A stretch of DNA of 9,373 bases. It comes from Deltaproteobacteria bacterium. Lineage in GTDB: Bacteria; Myxococcota_A; UBA9160; UBA4427. The notes beneath the pieces are model-generated. The model was not told the DNA's origin. It saw only the letters and a list, made by a program, of their open reading frames with translations, and searched no databases. Location: NCBI GenBank assembly GCA_011051925.1, contig DRKE01000508.1, positions 1 through 9,373 on the forward strand, given 5' to 3'. Position numbers and translations under genes: made by a program. Below are positions 1-6,434 of the stretch, piece after piece (within the stretch, counting starts at the first letter, position 1; each line of letters starts with the position of its first letter).

Positions 1-239
1 AAGATCATGTCCCGGGAGTTGGAGAAATAGCCGTAGACCGTCTGCCGGGTGATCCCCGCCTTCTCCGCCACGGAGGACATCGAGACGGCCGAGAAGCCCT
101 GGCGCACGATGATCTCGCCACACGCATCCATCAGCCGATGCCGGGTCGCGACCCGTTTTCCGGAGAGTGACCTGGACTCGCTCGCCTCCACCCTCGAGAG
201 GGTCTCGAGTTCGACTTGCAATGGACGGATCCCAGCCAT
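1..239 (-). CDS. TetR-family transcriptional regulator, N-terminal part (cut by window edge)
   Basis: Reading the minus strand from the ATG at 239 gives 79 residues before the window ends, so the ligand-binding C-terminal domain is not visible. The visible part has a basic, disordered-looking leader of about 25 residues. It is followed by a typical TetR N-terminal helix-turn-helix: a helix with GEIIVRQGF, then SMSSVAEKAGITRQTVYGYF, then the start of helix 4 (SNSRDM). The T-x-x-x-Y-x-Y/H-F pattern is the family signature of the recognition helix. An in-frame TGA at 264-266 precedes the ATG, and AGGAG/AGGAGG lies 10-12 bases upstream on the minus strand, which supports this start. Such proteins usually repress their own gene and a divergent or nearby operon in response to a small ligand. 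Here the divergent neighbour is the small membrane protein at 536-910, with the lipid-type operon beyond it. The ligand is unknown. Confidence 0.9.
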   Translation of the reverse strand, partial: MAGIRPLQVELETLSRVEASESRSLSGKRVATRHRLMDACGEIIVRQGFSAVSMSSVAEKAGITRQTVYGYFSNSRDMI

Positions 240-329
240 GTCTGAAGCGCTCCTCCTCCCCCGTCAGCGACACCTCGTGCAATGCCCGCGTCGCAGCGAC
301 CCCACGACGACCCGGCGGCGAGGCCCGTT

Positions 330-351
330 CTGGATCCCCAAAGGGATCCAG
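330..351. repeat. Inverted repeat, 9-bp arms around CAAA (possible operator)
   Basis: CTGGATCCC at 330-338 and its perfect reverse complement GGGATCCAG at 343-351 are separated by CAAA. The repeat lies about 90 bp upstream of the TetR start codon in the divergent intergenic region, a usual place for a TetR operator. No T-tract follows on either strand, so a terminator is less likely. GGATCC words are common in this window, so part of the symmetry may be compositional. Confidence 0.5.
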
Positions 352-429
352 GCCCCAGCGGATATCATACTCCCCTCGTTCCCCGACTTCGGGTCGTTTT
401 TGCCGGTCGAGCCGGACTCCCAGTCAATC

Positions 430-441
430 CCGGGATCCCGG
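430..441. repeat. 12-bp perfect palindrome CCGGGATCCCGG (possible operator)
   Basis: Positions 430-441 read the same on both strands, with GGATCC at the centre. The site lies about 95 bp upstream of the membrane protein start at 536. Its centre is 95 bp from the centre of the inverted repeat at 330-351, close to nine helical turns. Binding by the neighbouring TetR-type protein is inference only. Confidence 0.4.
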
Positions 442-535
442 TGGGCCGAGATCCGCCCATGGGGTTGTTTCCCGGTCACGTGTGTCGAGACTTGCGGGCG
501 GGTTGCAGACCGCTGGCCAGGGGGAGATGGACGAC

Positions 536-910
536 ATGGGATTCCTGATGCGGGTGGCGATCACGGCGGTCGGTCTGTGGGTCGCCTCGGAATTCGTTCG
601 GGGCATCACCGTCGACAGCGGCGCGACCCTCCTGTGGGCGGCGCTGGTGCTGGGGATCGTGAATGCCGTCGTCCGGCCCATCGCCATCCTCCTGACCCTT
701 CCGATCACCCTGCTTTCCCTGGGGCTCTTTCTATGGGTGATCAACGCGGCCATGCTCGGACTCGCAGCCTGGCTGCTGGACGGATTCCATGTCGACGGCT
801 TCGGAGCCGCACTCTTCGGCGCCTTCTGGGTGAGCTTCACCGGCTGGATCGGAAACGCCTTCATCGGCCCGCGCGGACGCTACGAGATCGTGGTCGTCAC
901 CCGGAACTGA
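536..910 (+). CDS. YvlD/phage-holin-4_2 family small membrane protein (PF04020-like)
   Basis: A 124-residue, very hydrophobic protein with about four membrane segments: roughly residues 5-22, 30-48, 50-80 (possibly one long or two short helices) and 88-108. The central stretch NAVVRPIAILLTLPITLLSLGLF, then VINA, matches the conserved core of the family that includes Bacillus YvlD, annotated as phage holin family 4 superfamily IV. Despite the name, most members are ordinary chromosomal inner-membrane proteins of unknown function, and nothing phage-like surrounds this gene. The ATG at 536 was chosen because GGGGAG at 521-526 sits 9 bases upstream. An in-frame ATG at 527 would add three residues but leaves almost no spacing. 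A longer reading frame extends upstream to about 167, but that part has no family similarity. The next gene starts 106 bp downstream. Confidence 0.85.
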   Translation: MGFLMRVAITAVGLWVASEFVRGITVDSGATLLWAALVLGIVNAVVRPIAILLTLPITLLSLGLFLWVINAAMLGLAAWLLDGFHVDGFGAALFGAFWVSFTGWIGNAFIGPRGRYEIVVVTRN

Positions 911-1016
911 GCCCGGATCCGAGGCAGGTGCTCCCCCGGCATCCGGCCGGCCGATTCCACGACTCGCCCCGCTCCCGTGCGGGTGTACCATCCCGCTCCC
1001 GACCGAGGAGTGGACC

Positions 1017-2276
1017 ATGACCATCAACGACCGCGAATTCGACGTCATCGTCTGGGGTGCGACGGGTTTCACCGGACGCCTCACGGCCGCGTATCTTCTC
1101 GAGCGCCATGGCGTCGGCTCGACCCTCCGATGGGCGCTGGGGGGGCGTAGCGAACGGAAGCTCGAGCAGGTCCGCTCGGAACTCGCGGGCGAATGCGGGA
1201 TCCCGACCGAGAGACTTCCCATCGTCCTGGCAGACGCGGGCGACGAAGCCTCGATCCGCGCCCTCACGGCCAGGACGCGTGTCGTCTGCACGACGGTGGG
1301 TCCCTATGCACTCCATGGAAGCCCGCTGGTGGCCGCCTGTGCTGAAGGGGGTACGCATTACTGCGATCTCACCGGCGAAGCGCATTGGATGCGACGAATG
1401 ATCGACATCCATGAAGACGCCGCCCGCTCGAGTGGCGCGCGGATCGTCTTCGCCTGCGGTTTCGACTGCATCCCCGCCGACCTCGGGACCTTCTTCCTCC
1501 AGAATGAGATGCAGGCGCGTCACGGGGTCACCGCACGGGAAGTGAAATTCCGGGTGAAGGTATTCTCCGGTGGCGCCAGCGGCGGCACGATCGCCAGCAT
1601 GCTCAACATGCTCGAGGAGGGCTCGCGGGACCGGGAGGTCCTTCGCATCATGCGCGATCCCTATGCACTCAATCCCCCTTCCGCACGAAGCGGACCCGAC
1701 GAACCGGAGCGGATGCGACCGGCGTGGGACCCCGATTTCGGGGAATGGGTCGCTCCCTTCGTGATGGCCGTCGTCGACACGAAGGTCGTCCGCCGAACGA
1801 ACGCCGTCCTCGATTTCGCCTACGGCCGGGATTTCCGATACAACGAGGCCATGCTGACCGGCCGCGGGCCCGCCGGCTTTGCCCGGGCGAGCGGCGTGGC
1901 CGCTTCTCTTGCCGCCACGATGACGGCGATGTCGATCGGCCCTGTCCGCCGGTTCGTGGCGCCCCGACTGCCGGCCCCCGGCGACGGACCCTCCCGGGAA
2001 GCCCGCGAGAAGGGCTATTTCGACCTTCGGTTCCTGGGGCGCCACCCGACCGATCCGACGAAGAACCTTCGGGCGCGGGTCACGGGCGATCGCGACCCGG
2101 GCTACGGCTCGACGTCCAGGATGCTGGGAGAAAGTGCCGCGTGTCTCGCCCTCGACGATCTGCCGGCCCGAGCGGGCATGCTGACACCGGCCGCCGCGAT
2201 GGGCGAAGCGCTGCTGCTCCGACTCCAGAAGAATGCGGGCCTGTCGTTTACGATCGGATCCGAAGAGAACGGATGA
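1017..2276 (+). CDS. Saccharopine dehydrogenase-like oxidoreductase / trans-acting enoyl reductase family
   Basis: A 419-residue protein with an N-terminal Rossmann fold that binds NAD(P)H. The dinucleotide loop GATGFTG is at residues 14-20, directly after the first beta strand (FDVIVW). Further family features are the GGRSERKLE segment after the second strand, VVCTTVGPYALHG and YCDLTGE in the middle, then GFDCIPADLG. The C-terminal end MLTPAAAMGEALLLRL is typical of bacterial SCCPDH-like proteins. Members include the mycobacterial trans-acting enoyl reductase of phthiocerol lipid synthesis and animal SCCPDH. True lysine-pathway saccharopine dehydrogenases differ in the C-terminal half. The ATG is preceded by AGGAG at 1006-1010 with a 6-base spacer. 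It probably heads an operon with the acyl-CoA ligase 58 bp downstream, which fits a role in reducing an unsaturated lipid or thioester. The exact substrate is not readable. Confidence 0.87.
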   Translation: MTINDREFDVIVWGATGFTGRLTAAYLLERHGVGSTLRWALGGRSERKLEQVRSELAGECGIPTERLPIVLADAGDEASIRALTARTRVVCTTVGPYALHGSPLVAACAEGGTHYCDLTGEAHWMRRMIDIHEDAARSSGARIVFACGFDCIPADLGTFFLQNEMQARHGVTAREVKFRVKVFSGGASGGTIASMLNMLEEGSRDREVLRIMRDPYALNPPSARSGPDEPERMRPAWDPDFGEWVAPFVMAVVDTKVVRRTNAVLDFAYGRDFRYNEAMLTGRGPAGFARASGVAASLAATMTAMSIGPVRRFVAPRLPAPGDGPSREAREKGYFDLRFLGRHPTDPTKNLRARVTGDRDPGYGSTSRMLGESAACLALDDLPARAGMLTPAAAMGEALLLRLQKNAGLSFTIGSEENG

Positions 2277-2334
2277 GGCCCGAAACAGGCGACCGAACCG
2301 AAGCGTTCGCAAGGACGATGCCGGAGATGCGTGG

Positions 2335-4050
2335 ATGTACGAAGAGCTGAAGCAGGTATGGAACGAATTGACGGCGCCGGGCGCGCCCTTCGCGGTCGAG
2401 GAGGTGGTCGTCCGGGGAGTCCCGATCAAGAGCTATGTGACGGCTCCGAATTCGCTTCGGGAGGTCTGGCTGGGATCGGCCGCCCATGGCGATCGGGACT
2501 ATCTCGTCTACGACAGCGAGCGCTGGACCTACGCGCAGGCCCATCGTCAGGTGGCCGCCCTGGCGAACTGGCTCGTCGACCAGGGCGTCGAACCCGGAGA
2601 TCGCGTCGCCATCGCGATGCGGAACCATCCCGAATGGATGCTCGCCTACTGGGCCACCGTCTCGATCGGGGCGGCCGCGGTCGGCATGAACGCCTGGTGG
2701 ACCGAGCCCGAGATGGCCTTCGGGATTCGCGATGCGGCCCCCCGTGTGCTCGTCTGCGACGAGGAACGCCTGGCGCGATTCCTCCCACGCCGATCGGAGC
2801 TGCCCGAATGCCGGGTCGTCGCCGTCCGCGTGCCCGAACCCCTTCCGGACGACGTGCTCGCCTGGGAAGACGTCTGTCGGGAGGATGGCGCGACCGATCT
2901 GCCGGACGTCTCGATCGATCCCGATCAGGATGCCTGCATCTTCTACACGTCGGGTACGACGGGCCAACCGAAGGGTGCCCAGCTGACCCATCGCGGTTGT
3001 GTCGCGAACCTGCTCAGCCTCGTCTTCTGGAACATGACCCAGGCCGCGGCCAGCCAACGCGCCCGGGCCGCGGGACAACCGGAGGCCCAGGCTCCTGAGA
3101 CCCCCGGACAGCCAGCAGCGCTGGTCTGCACGCCCCTCTTCCATGTGACCGCCAACAACTGTGTCGCCCATCCGATGACGCTGGCGGGCGGCAAGCTCGT
3201 CCACATGTACAAATGGGACGCGGGTGAAGCGCTGCGCCTGATCGAGCGCGAGCGCATCACGAGTTTCAGCGGCGTTCCCGTCATGGCGCGGGAGTTGATC
3301 TCCCATCCCGACTTCGAGAAGACCGACACTTCGTGTCTCACGGCGCTCGGGGGCGGTGGCGCACAGCTCCAGCCCGATCTGGTTGAAAAGATCGAGAAGC
3401 GGGTTTCGACGGCCCGCCCCGGTACGGGCTACGGGATGACGGAGACCTGCGGTGTGATCACGGCCAATTCCGCGGATTTCTTCGTCGACAAGCCCGCGAG
3501 CGTGGGGCCGGCCCTGCCGACCTTCGAGACGAAATGCATCGACGGAGAGGGCAAGACGCTGCCGACGGGCCAGCTCGGGGAACTCTGCGTGCGCGGCGCC
3601 CAGGTCATCCGGGGCTATCTGAACCGGCCCGAGGCGACGGCCGAGGCGATCCAGGACGGCTGGCTGCGAACCGGCGACCTCGCGCGGATCGACGAGGACG
3701 GCTTCATCTTCATCGTCGACCGCGTGAAGGACATGGTTCTCCGGGGCGGCGAGAACGTCTACTGCGCCGAAGTCGAGGCCGTCCTCTTCGATCATCCTGC
3801 GGTGGCCGAGTGCGCCGTCTTCGGCGTCCCGGACGACCGGCTCGGGGAGGAAGTCGCGGCGGCGATCGTGCTCGACCGGGAACTCGACGACCCGGCGGCG
3901 TCGTTGCGGAACCATTGTGCAGGCCGGCTCGCGAAATACAAGATCCCGCGATACATCTGGATCCTGGCCCAGCCGCTCCCCCGCAACGCCAGTGGGAAGT
4001 TCCTGAAACGACAGCTGCGCGAAGAACTCGACCTCTCGGACGCGATCTGA
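2335..4050 (+). CDS. Class I adenylate-forming acyl-CoA synthetase (fatty-acid/carboxylate CoA ligase)
   Basis: A 571-residue member of the ANL superfamily, the normal full length. It activates a carboxylic acid with ATP to an acyl-adenylate and then forms the CoA thioester. Core motifs are present in order: the phosphate-binding loop YTSGTTGQPKG at residues 204-214, PLFHVT near 267, YGMTETCG at 366-373, TGD at 446-448 with the hinge region RVKDMVLRGGENVY after it, and the catalytic lysine K555 in NASGKFLKR. All key residues look intact. An Ala/Gln/Pro-rich insert of about 27 residues (roughly 236-262) separates the phosphate loop from the PLFHVT motif. The ATG at 2335 has GGAG at 2323-2326 with 8-base spacing. 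An in-frame upstream extension to 2233 would overlap the preceding gene and is not supported. It lies 58 bp after the reductase gene and 13 bp before the transporter gene. The acid used (medium/long-chain, aromatic or steroid side chain) cannot be decided from sequence alone. Confidence 0.92.
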   Translation: MYEELKQVWNELTAPGAPFAVEEVVVRGVPIKSYVTAPNSLREVWLGSAAHGDRDYLVYDSERWTYAQAHRQVAALANWLVDQGVEPGDRVAIAMRNHPEWMLAYWATVSIGAAAVGMNAWWTEPEMAFGIRDAAPRVLVCDEERLARFLPRRSELPECRVVAVRVPEPLPDDVLAWEDVCREDGATDLPDVSIDPDQDACIFYTSGTTGQPKGAQLTHRGCVANLLSLVFWNMTQAAASQRARAAGQPEAQAPETPGQPAALVCTPLFHVTANNCVAHPMTLAGGKLVHMYKWDAGEALRLIERERITSFSGVPVMARELISHPDFEKTDTSCLTALGGGGAQLQPDLVEKIEKRVSTARPGTGYGMTETCGVITANSADFFVDKPASVGPALPTFETKCIDGEGKTLPTGQLGELCVRGAQVIRGYLNRPEATAEAIQDGWLRTGDLARIDEDGFIFIVDRVKDMVLRGGENVYCAEVEAVLFDHPAVAECAVFGVPDDRLGEEVAAAIVLDRELDDPAASLRNHCAGRLAKYKIPRYIWILAQPLPRNASGKFLKRQLREELDLSDAI

Positions 4051-4063
4051 GCGGATCGGCTGA

Positions 4064-4999
4064 ATGCGAAACGATCCATTTCGCGGGGTTGCGTGGGCCT
4101 TCGCTTCGGCCTTCGCGATCGCCGCCTTCGTCATCCCCTGGAAGCTCGCCGCCCTTCACGGCGATGCCCGGGTCAACACCCTCGTCCTGCTCGCTTCAGC
4201 GGCCACCTTCACGACCCTCCTCACGGTCGTCCGTCAGAAGGCGCTTCCCCGCTTCCGCGCGTTCGACCTGCGGGTCGCTGCGGCGCTCGCCTTCTTCACC
4301 CTTCTCGGCAACCTCGCCAGCGCCAGCGCGATCCAGCTGGTCTCGCCCGCACTGCTCACGGTCGTCCAGCGAAGCGAGGTCATCTTCGTCGCCCTGCTCG
4401 CCTGGCCCATCATCGGCGAGCGCATCGACGGACTCTTCTGGCTGGGCGCCGCCCTCGCCCTGGCCGGCCTCGTCCTGCTCCAGGATCCCCTCGACCTGGG
4501 CGAGCCCCGGGCCGTCGGGATGGCCTGGGCCGTCGCCTCGGCGGCGTGCTTCGGCTCGATGGCGGTCATCACGCGGAGATCCATCCATCGGATCGAACTG
4601 GTCTCCGTCAATGCGCTCCGACTCTGGCTTTCCGTGGCCTTCTGGTTCGCGCTGAACGGCCTTCCCGAGGCGCTCCGGGAGATCTCCCTCGCCCAGGTGG
4701 GCTACGCCGCCCTGGCCGCGTTCTTCGGCCCCTTTCTCGGACGTCTCTGCATCATGACCTCGGCGCGCTACATCCAGGCGCGGATCACGACCCTCGTCAC
4801 CCTGGCCGCACCGCCCCTCACCCTGGGACTCGCCTATCTCCTGCTTTCGGACCTGCCGACCGTCCGGGAGATCCAGGGCGGCGCGCTCATGCTCGTCGGG
4901 ATCGCGATTCCCATCGCGGGCGGCACCTGGGCCTCGACCCGACGGGCGCCGCCCTCGGTCTTCCTCGAGCCCCGCCCGGACGATGATCAGCGCAGGTAG
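4064..4999 (+). CDS. EamA/DMT superfamily transporter, ten membrane helices
   Basis: A 311-residue integral membrane protein with two EamA repeats, about residues 8-140 and 152-287. Hydrophobic segments can be drawn near 8-27, 38-56, 69-88, 93-111, 122-139, 152-170, 181-198, 211-229, 242-262 and 268-287. The end of the first repeat carries the typical IIGERI segment (117-122) between helices. The C-terminus after residue 288 is polar and probably cytoplasmic. The family moves metabolites such as amino acids, nucleotides or sugars, and some members are exporters; the substrate here cannot be inferred. The ATG lies only 13 bp behind the stop codon of the ligase gene and the ribosome binding site is weak, so translational coupling is plausible. 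The last 13 bases overlap the 3' end of the oppositely oriented glycosidase gene. Confidence 0.9.
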   Translation: MRNDPFRGVAWAFASAFAIAAFVIPWKLAALHGDARVNTLVLLASAATFTTLLTVVRQKALPRFRAFDLRVAAALAFFTLLGNLASASAIQLVSPALLTVVQRSEVIFVALLAWPIIGERIDGLFWLGAALALAGLVLLQDPLDLGEPRAVGMAWAVASAACFGSMAVITRRSIHRIELVSVNALRLWLSVAFWFALNGLPEALREISLAQVGYAALAAFFGPFLGRLCIMTSARYIQARITTLVTLAAPPLTLGLAYLLLSDLPTVREIQGGALMLVGIAIPIAGGTWASTRRAPPSVFLEPRPDDDQRR

Positions 5000-6339
5000 C
5001 CGAGGTACTCGGGCTGCAATTCGATCATGGTCTCGATGAGCCGTTCGGCCATGCCCACACGATCGACGACGGGATCGACCAGCAGGGCCTGGAGCACCAG
5101 GTCCTTCGACCGGTCGAGCACCGCCTGGGCCGTGAGGTCATGGACCGCGACCTGATTCGCGAGCAGCCCCGCGAATCCCCGGGGCATGCCGTCGAGCCGG
5201 ATCCCCGAGATGCCCTTCTGATCCACCCAGGCCGGGACCTCGACCACCATGAACTCCGGCAGCTGCGGAATCAGGCCCCGGTTCGGAACGTTGACGGCGG
5301 CCTCTTCATAGCGATCGTCACTGATGATCCCTTCGACGATCTTGACCATGCGCTCGGTCCGCGTCTCACGGATCGTGGGATCGCCTCGCAGCGTCCACTT
5401 CTTGTAGTAGACGTAGAAGTCGAGCACGGCCTTGTGGTCCGCGACCTCCGGCGCCCACTGCAGGTATTCCCCGATATGGCTGTCGGTCGTGATCGGCAGG
5501 CAGTGGAATTTCTCGAGCAGCACACGGAATGCACCGCGCTCGGCCCACGGATTCGCCCCCTCGCGCAGCGCGGGCTCGCTCCCCGGTGTCGACCCGGCCT
5601 GGGCATCGAGCAGCTTCTTCATGATGCTGCCCAGATCGGGCAGGTGTTCGAAATAGTCCGCCGCCTTCTCGAGAATGTCGGGGTAGGCGTCTTTTCCGCT
5701 CTCCCGATAACGGGCCTCGACGAGGATGCTGAAATGGTTGAGACCACCGGCCCGGAACTCGAGAGCCTCGATCGGCGTGTCGAGAATCAAGGGCAGATGC
5801 TGGTAGAGCGAAGCGATCTCATGGCAGAGTCCCACGAACTTGAGATCGGGAAAGGCCCGATGGACGGTCGTACAGATCCGGCTCATCGGATTGCTGTAGT
5901 TGAAGACCCAGGCTTCGGGGCAGATCCGCTCGATGTCGCCGCAGATCTCGAGGATCGGGGGAATCACCCGAAGCGAATGGAAGAGGCCGCCCGGCCCACC
6001 GTTCTCGCCGAAGACCTGCTGGAATCCGAATTGCCGGGGAACGTTCTGATCGATTTCCCAGAGCGCGAAACGGTCGCCGACCTCGATGGCGATCACACAG
6101 AAATCGGCGCCCGCGAGCGACTCCTCCCGGGAGAGCGAAGCGGTCAGCTCGACGGCCAACCCGTGGTCGTCGATATAGTCCTGGCCCGCGCGACGAACGC
6201 GCTCGAGCGCCTCCGCGTTGATGTCGTGCAGGGCGACGTGACAATCCGAAAGCAGGGGGCTCTGGAAGAAGTCGCCCAGCATGTCGAAGCCGAACTGCGC
6301 GCTCCCCGCGCCGATGAGTACGATTTTTGTTGTCGCCAC
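4987..6339 (-). CDS. Glycoside hydrolase family 4 (alpha-galactosidase/alpha-glucosidase type, NAD- and metal-dependent)
   Basis: A 450-residue protein of normal GH4 length. It opens with an NAD-binding Rossmann fold (TKIVLIGAGSAQFG, glycine loop at about 10-17). The family motifs follow: NYSNPM at 147-152, GLCHEI with Cys172 and His173, GGLNH ending in His202, and SHIGEY near 287-292. Cys172 and His202 correspond to the metal ligands of the family. GH4 enzymes cleave by transient oxidation of the sugar, not by a classical acid/base mechanism. A Cys-His tetrad, instead of the Cys-Asp or Cys-Asn types, points to non-phosphorylated substrates. Galactosidase and glucosidase cannot be separated safely; a galactokinase gene in the same cluster favours galactosides. 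No signal peptide is seen, so it is probably cytoplasmic. The GTG at 6339 was chosen because it leads straight into the Rossmann strand and has AGGAGG 9 bases upstream. Confidence 0.92.
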   Translation of the reverse strand: MATTKIVLIGAGSAQFGFDMLGDFFQSPLLSDCHVALHDINAEALERVRRAGQDYIDDHGLAVELTASLSREESLAGADFCVIAIEVGDRFALWEIDQNVPRQFGFQQVFGENGGPGGLFHSLRVIPPILEICGDIERICPEAWVFNYSNPMSRICTTVHRAFPDLKFVGLCHEIASLYQHLPLILDTPIEALEFRAGGLNHFSILVEARYRESGKDAYPDILEKAADYFEHLPDLGSIMKKLLDAQAGSTPGSEPALREGANPWAERGAFRVLLEKFHCLPITTDSHIGEYLQWAPEVADHKAVLDFYVYYKKWTLRGDPTIRETRTERMVKIVEGIISDDRYEEAAVNVPNRGLIPQLPEFMVVEVPAWVDQKGISGIRLDGMPRGFAGLLANQVAVHDLTAQAVLDRSKDLVLQALLVDPVVDRVGMAERLIETMIELQPEYLGYLR

Positions 6340-6348
6340 GGCGACGTC

Positions 6349-6354
6349 CCTCCT
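6349..6354 (-). promoter_or_regulatory. Ribosome binding site AGGAGG that fixes the GTG start of the GH4 gene
   Basis: A perfect AGGAGG on the minus strand sits 9 bases before the GTG at 6339. It argues against a longer reading from a TTG at 6438, which would add 33 residues with no fold similarity. Confidence 0.75.
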
Positions 6355-6434
6355 GCGCTCGACCTTCGTCGAAGCGATCCGGTTGACGAGAATGGGAAGA
6401 GCATGGCCGCTTCCCGGGCCTGCGTCCAATCCGG

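Larger units (their letters stand above)
240..535. promoter_or_regulatory. Divergent intergenic region between TetR gene and membrane protein gene
   Basis: These 296 bases separate two genes that point away from each other, so promoters for both must lie here or overlap their starts. I could not identify convincing -35/-10 boxes by eye. The region holds two inverted repeats (331-350 and 430-441, listed separately), which are the best operator candidates for the adjacent TetR-type regulator. No small ORF with a convincing ribosome binding site was found. Confidence 0.45.

Noticed and set aside
384..401. Short hairpin CGAC/GTCG followed by five T (possible terminator)
   Set aside because: The stem is only 4 bp and no plus-strand gene ends upstream that would need it.
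968..983. 5-bp hairpin CCCGC/GCGGG before the enoyl reductase
   Set aside because: Too short and without T-tract; expected by chance at this base composition.
49..1020. 323-residue plus-strand open frame spanning the TetR gene, intergenic region and membrane protein gene
   Set aside because: Arg/Pro-rich frame that covers two real genes in other frames; no motif or ribosome binding site supports it.
897..2429. 510-residue minus-strand open frame opposite the enoyl reductase
   Set aside because: Antisense shadow of a well-supported oxidoreductase; no domain signature, and it crosses the gene boundaries.
2248..4134. 628-residue open frame on the minus strand opposite the acyl-CoA ligase
   Set aside because: It mirrors a gene with strong GC third-position bias, which removes stop codons from the antisense frame. 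The product is Arg/Gly/His/Asp-rich without any recognisable motif, while the plus strand carries a complete, motif-intact ligase.
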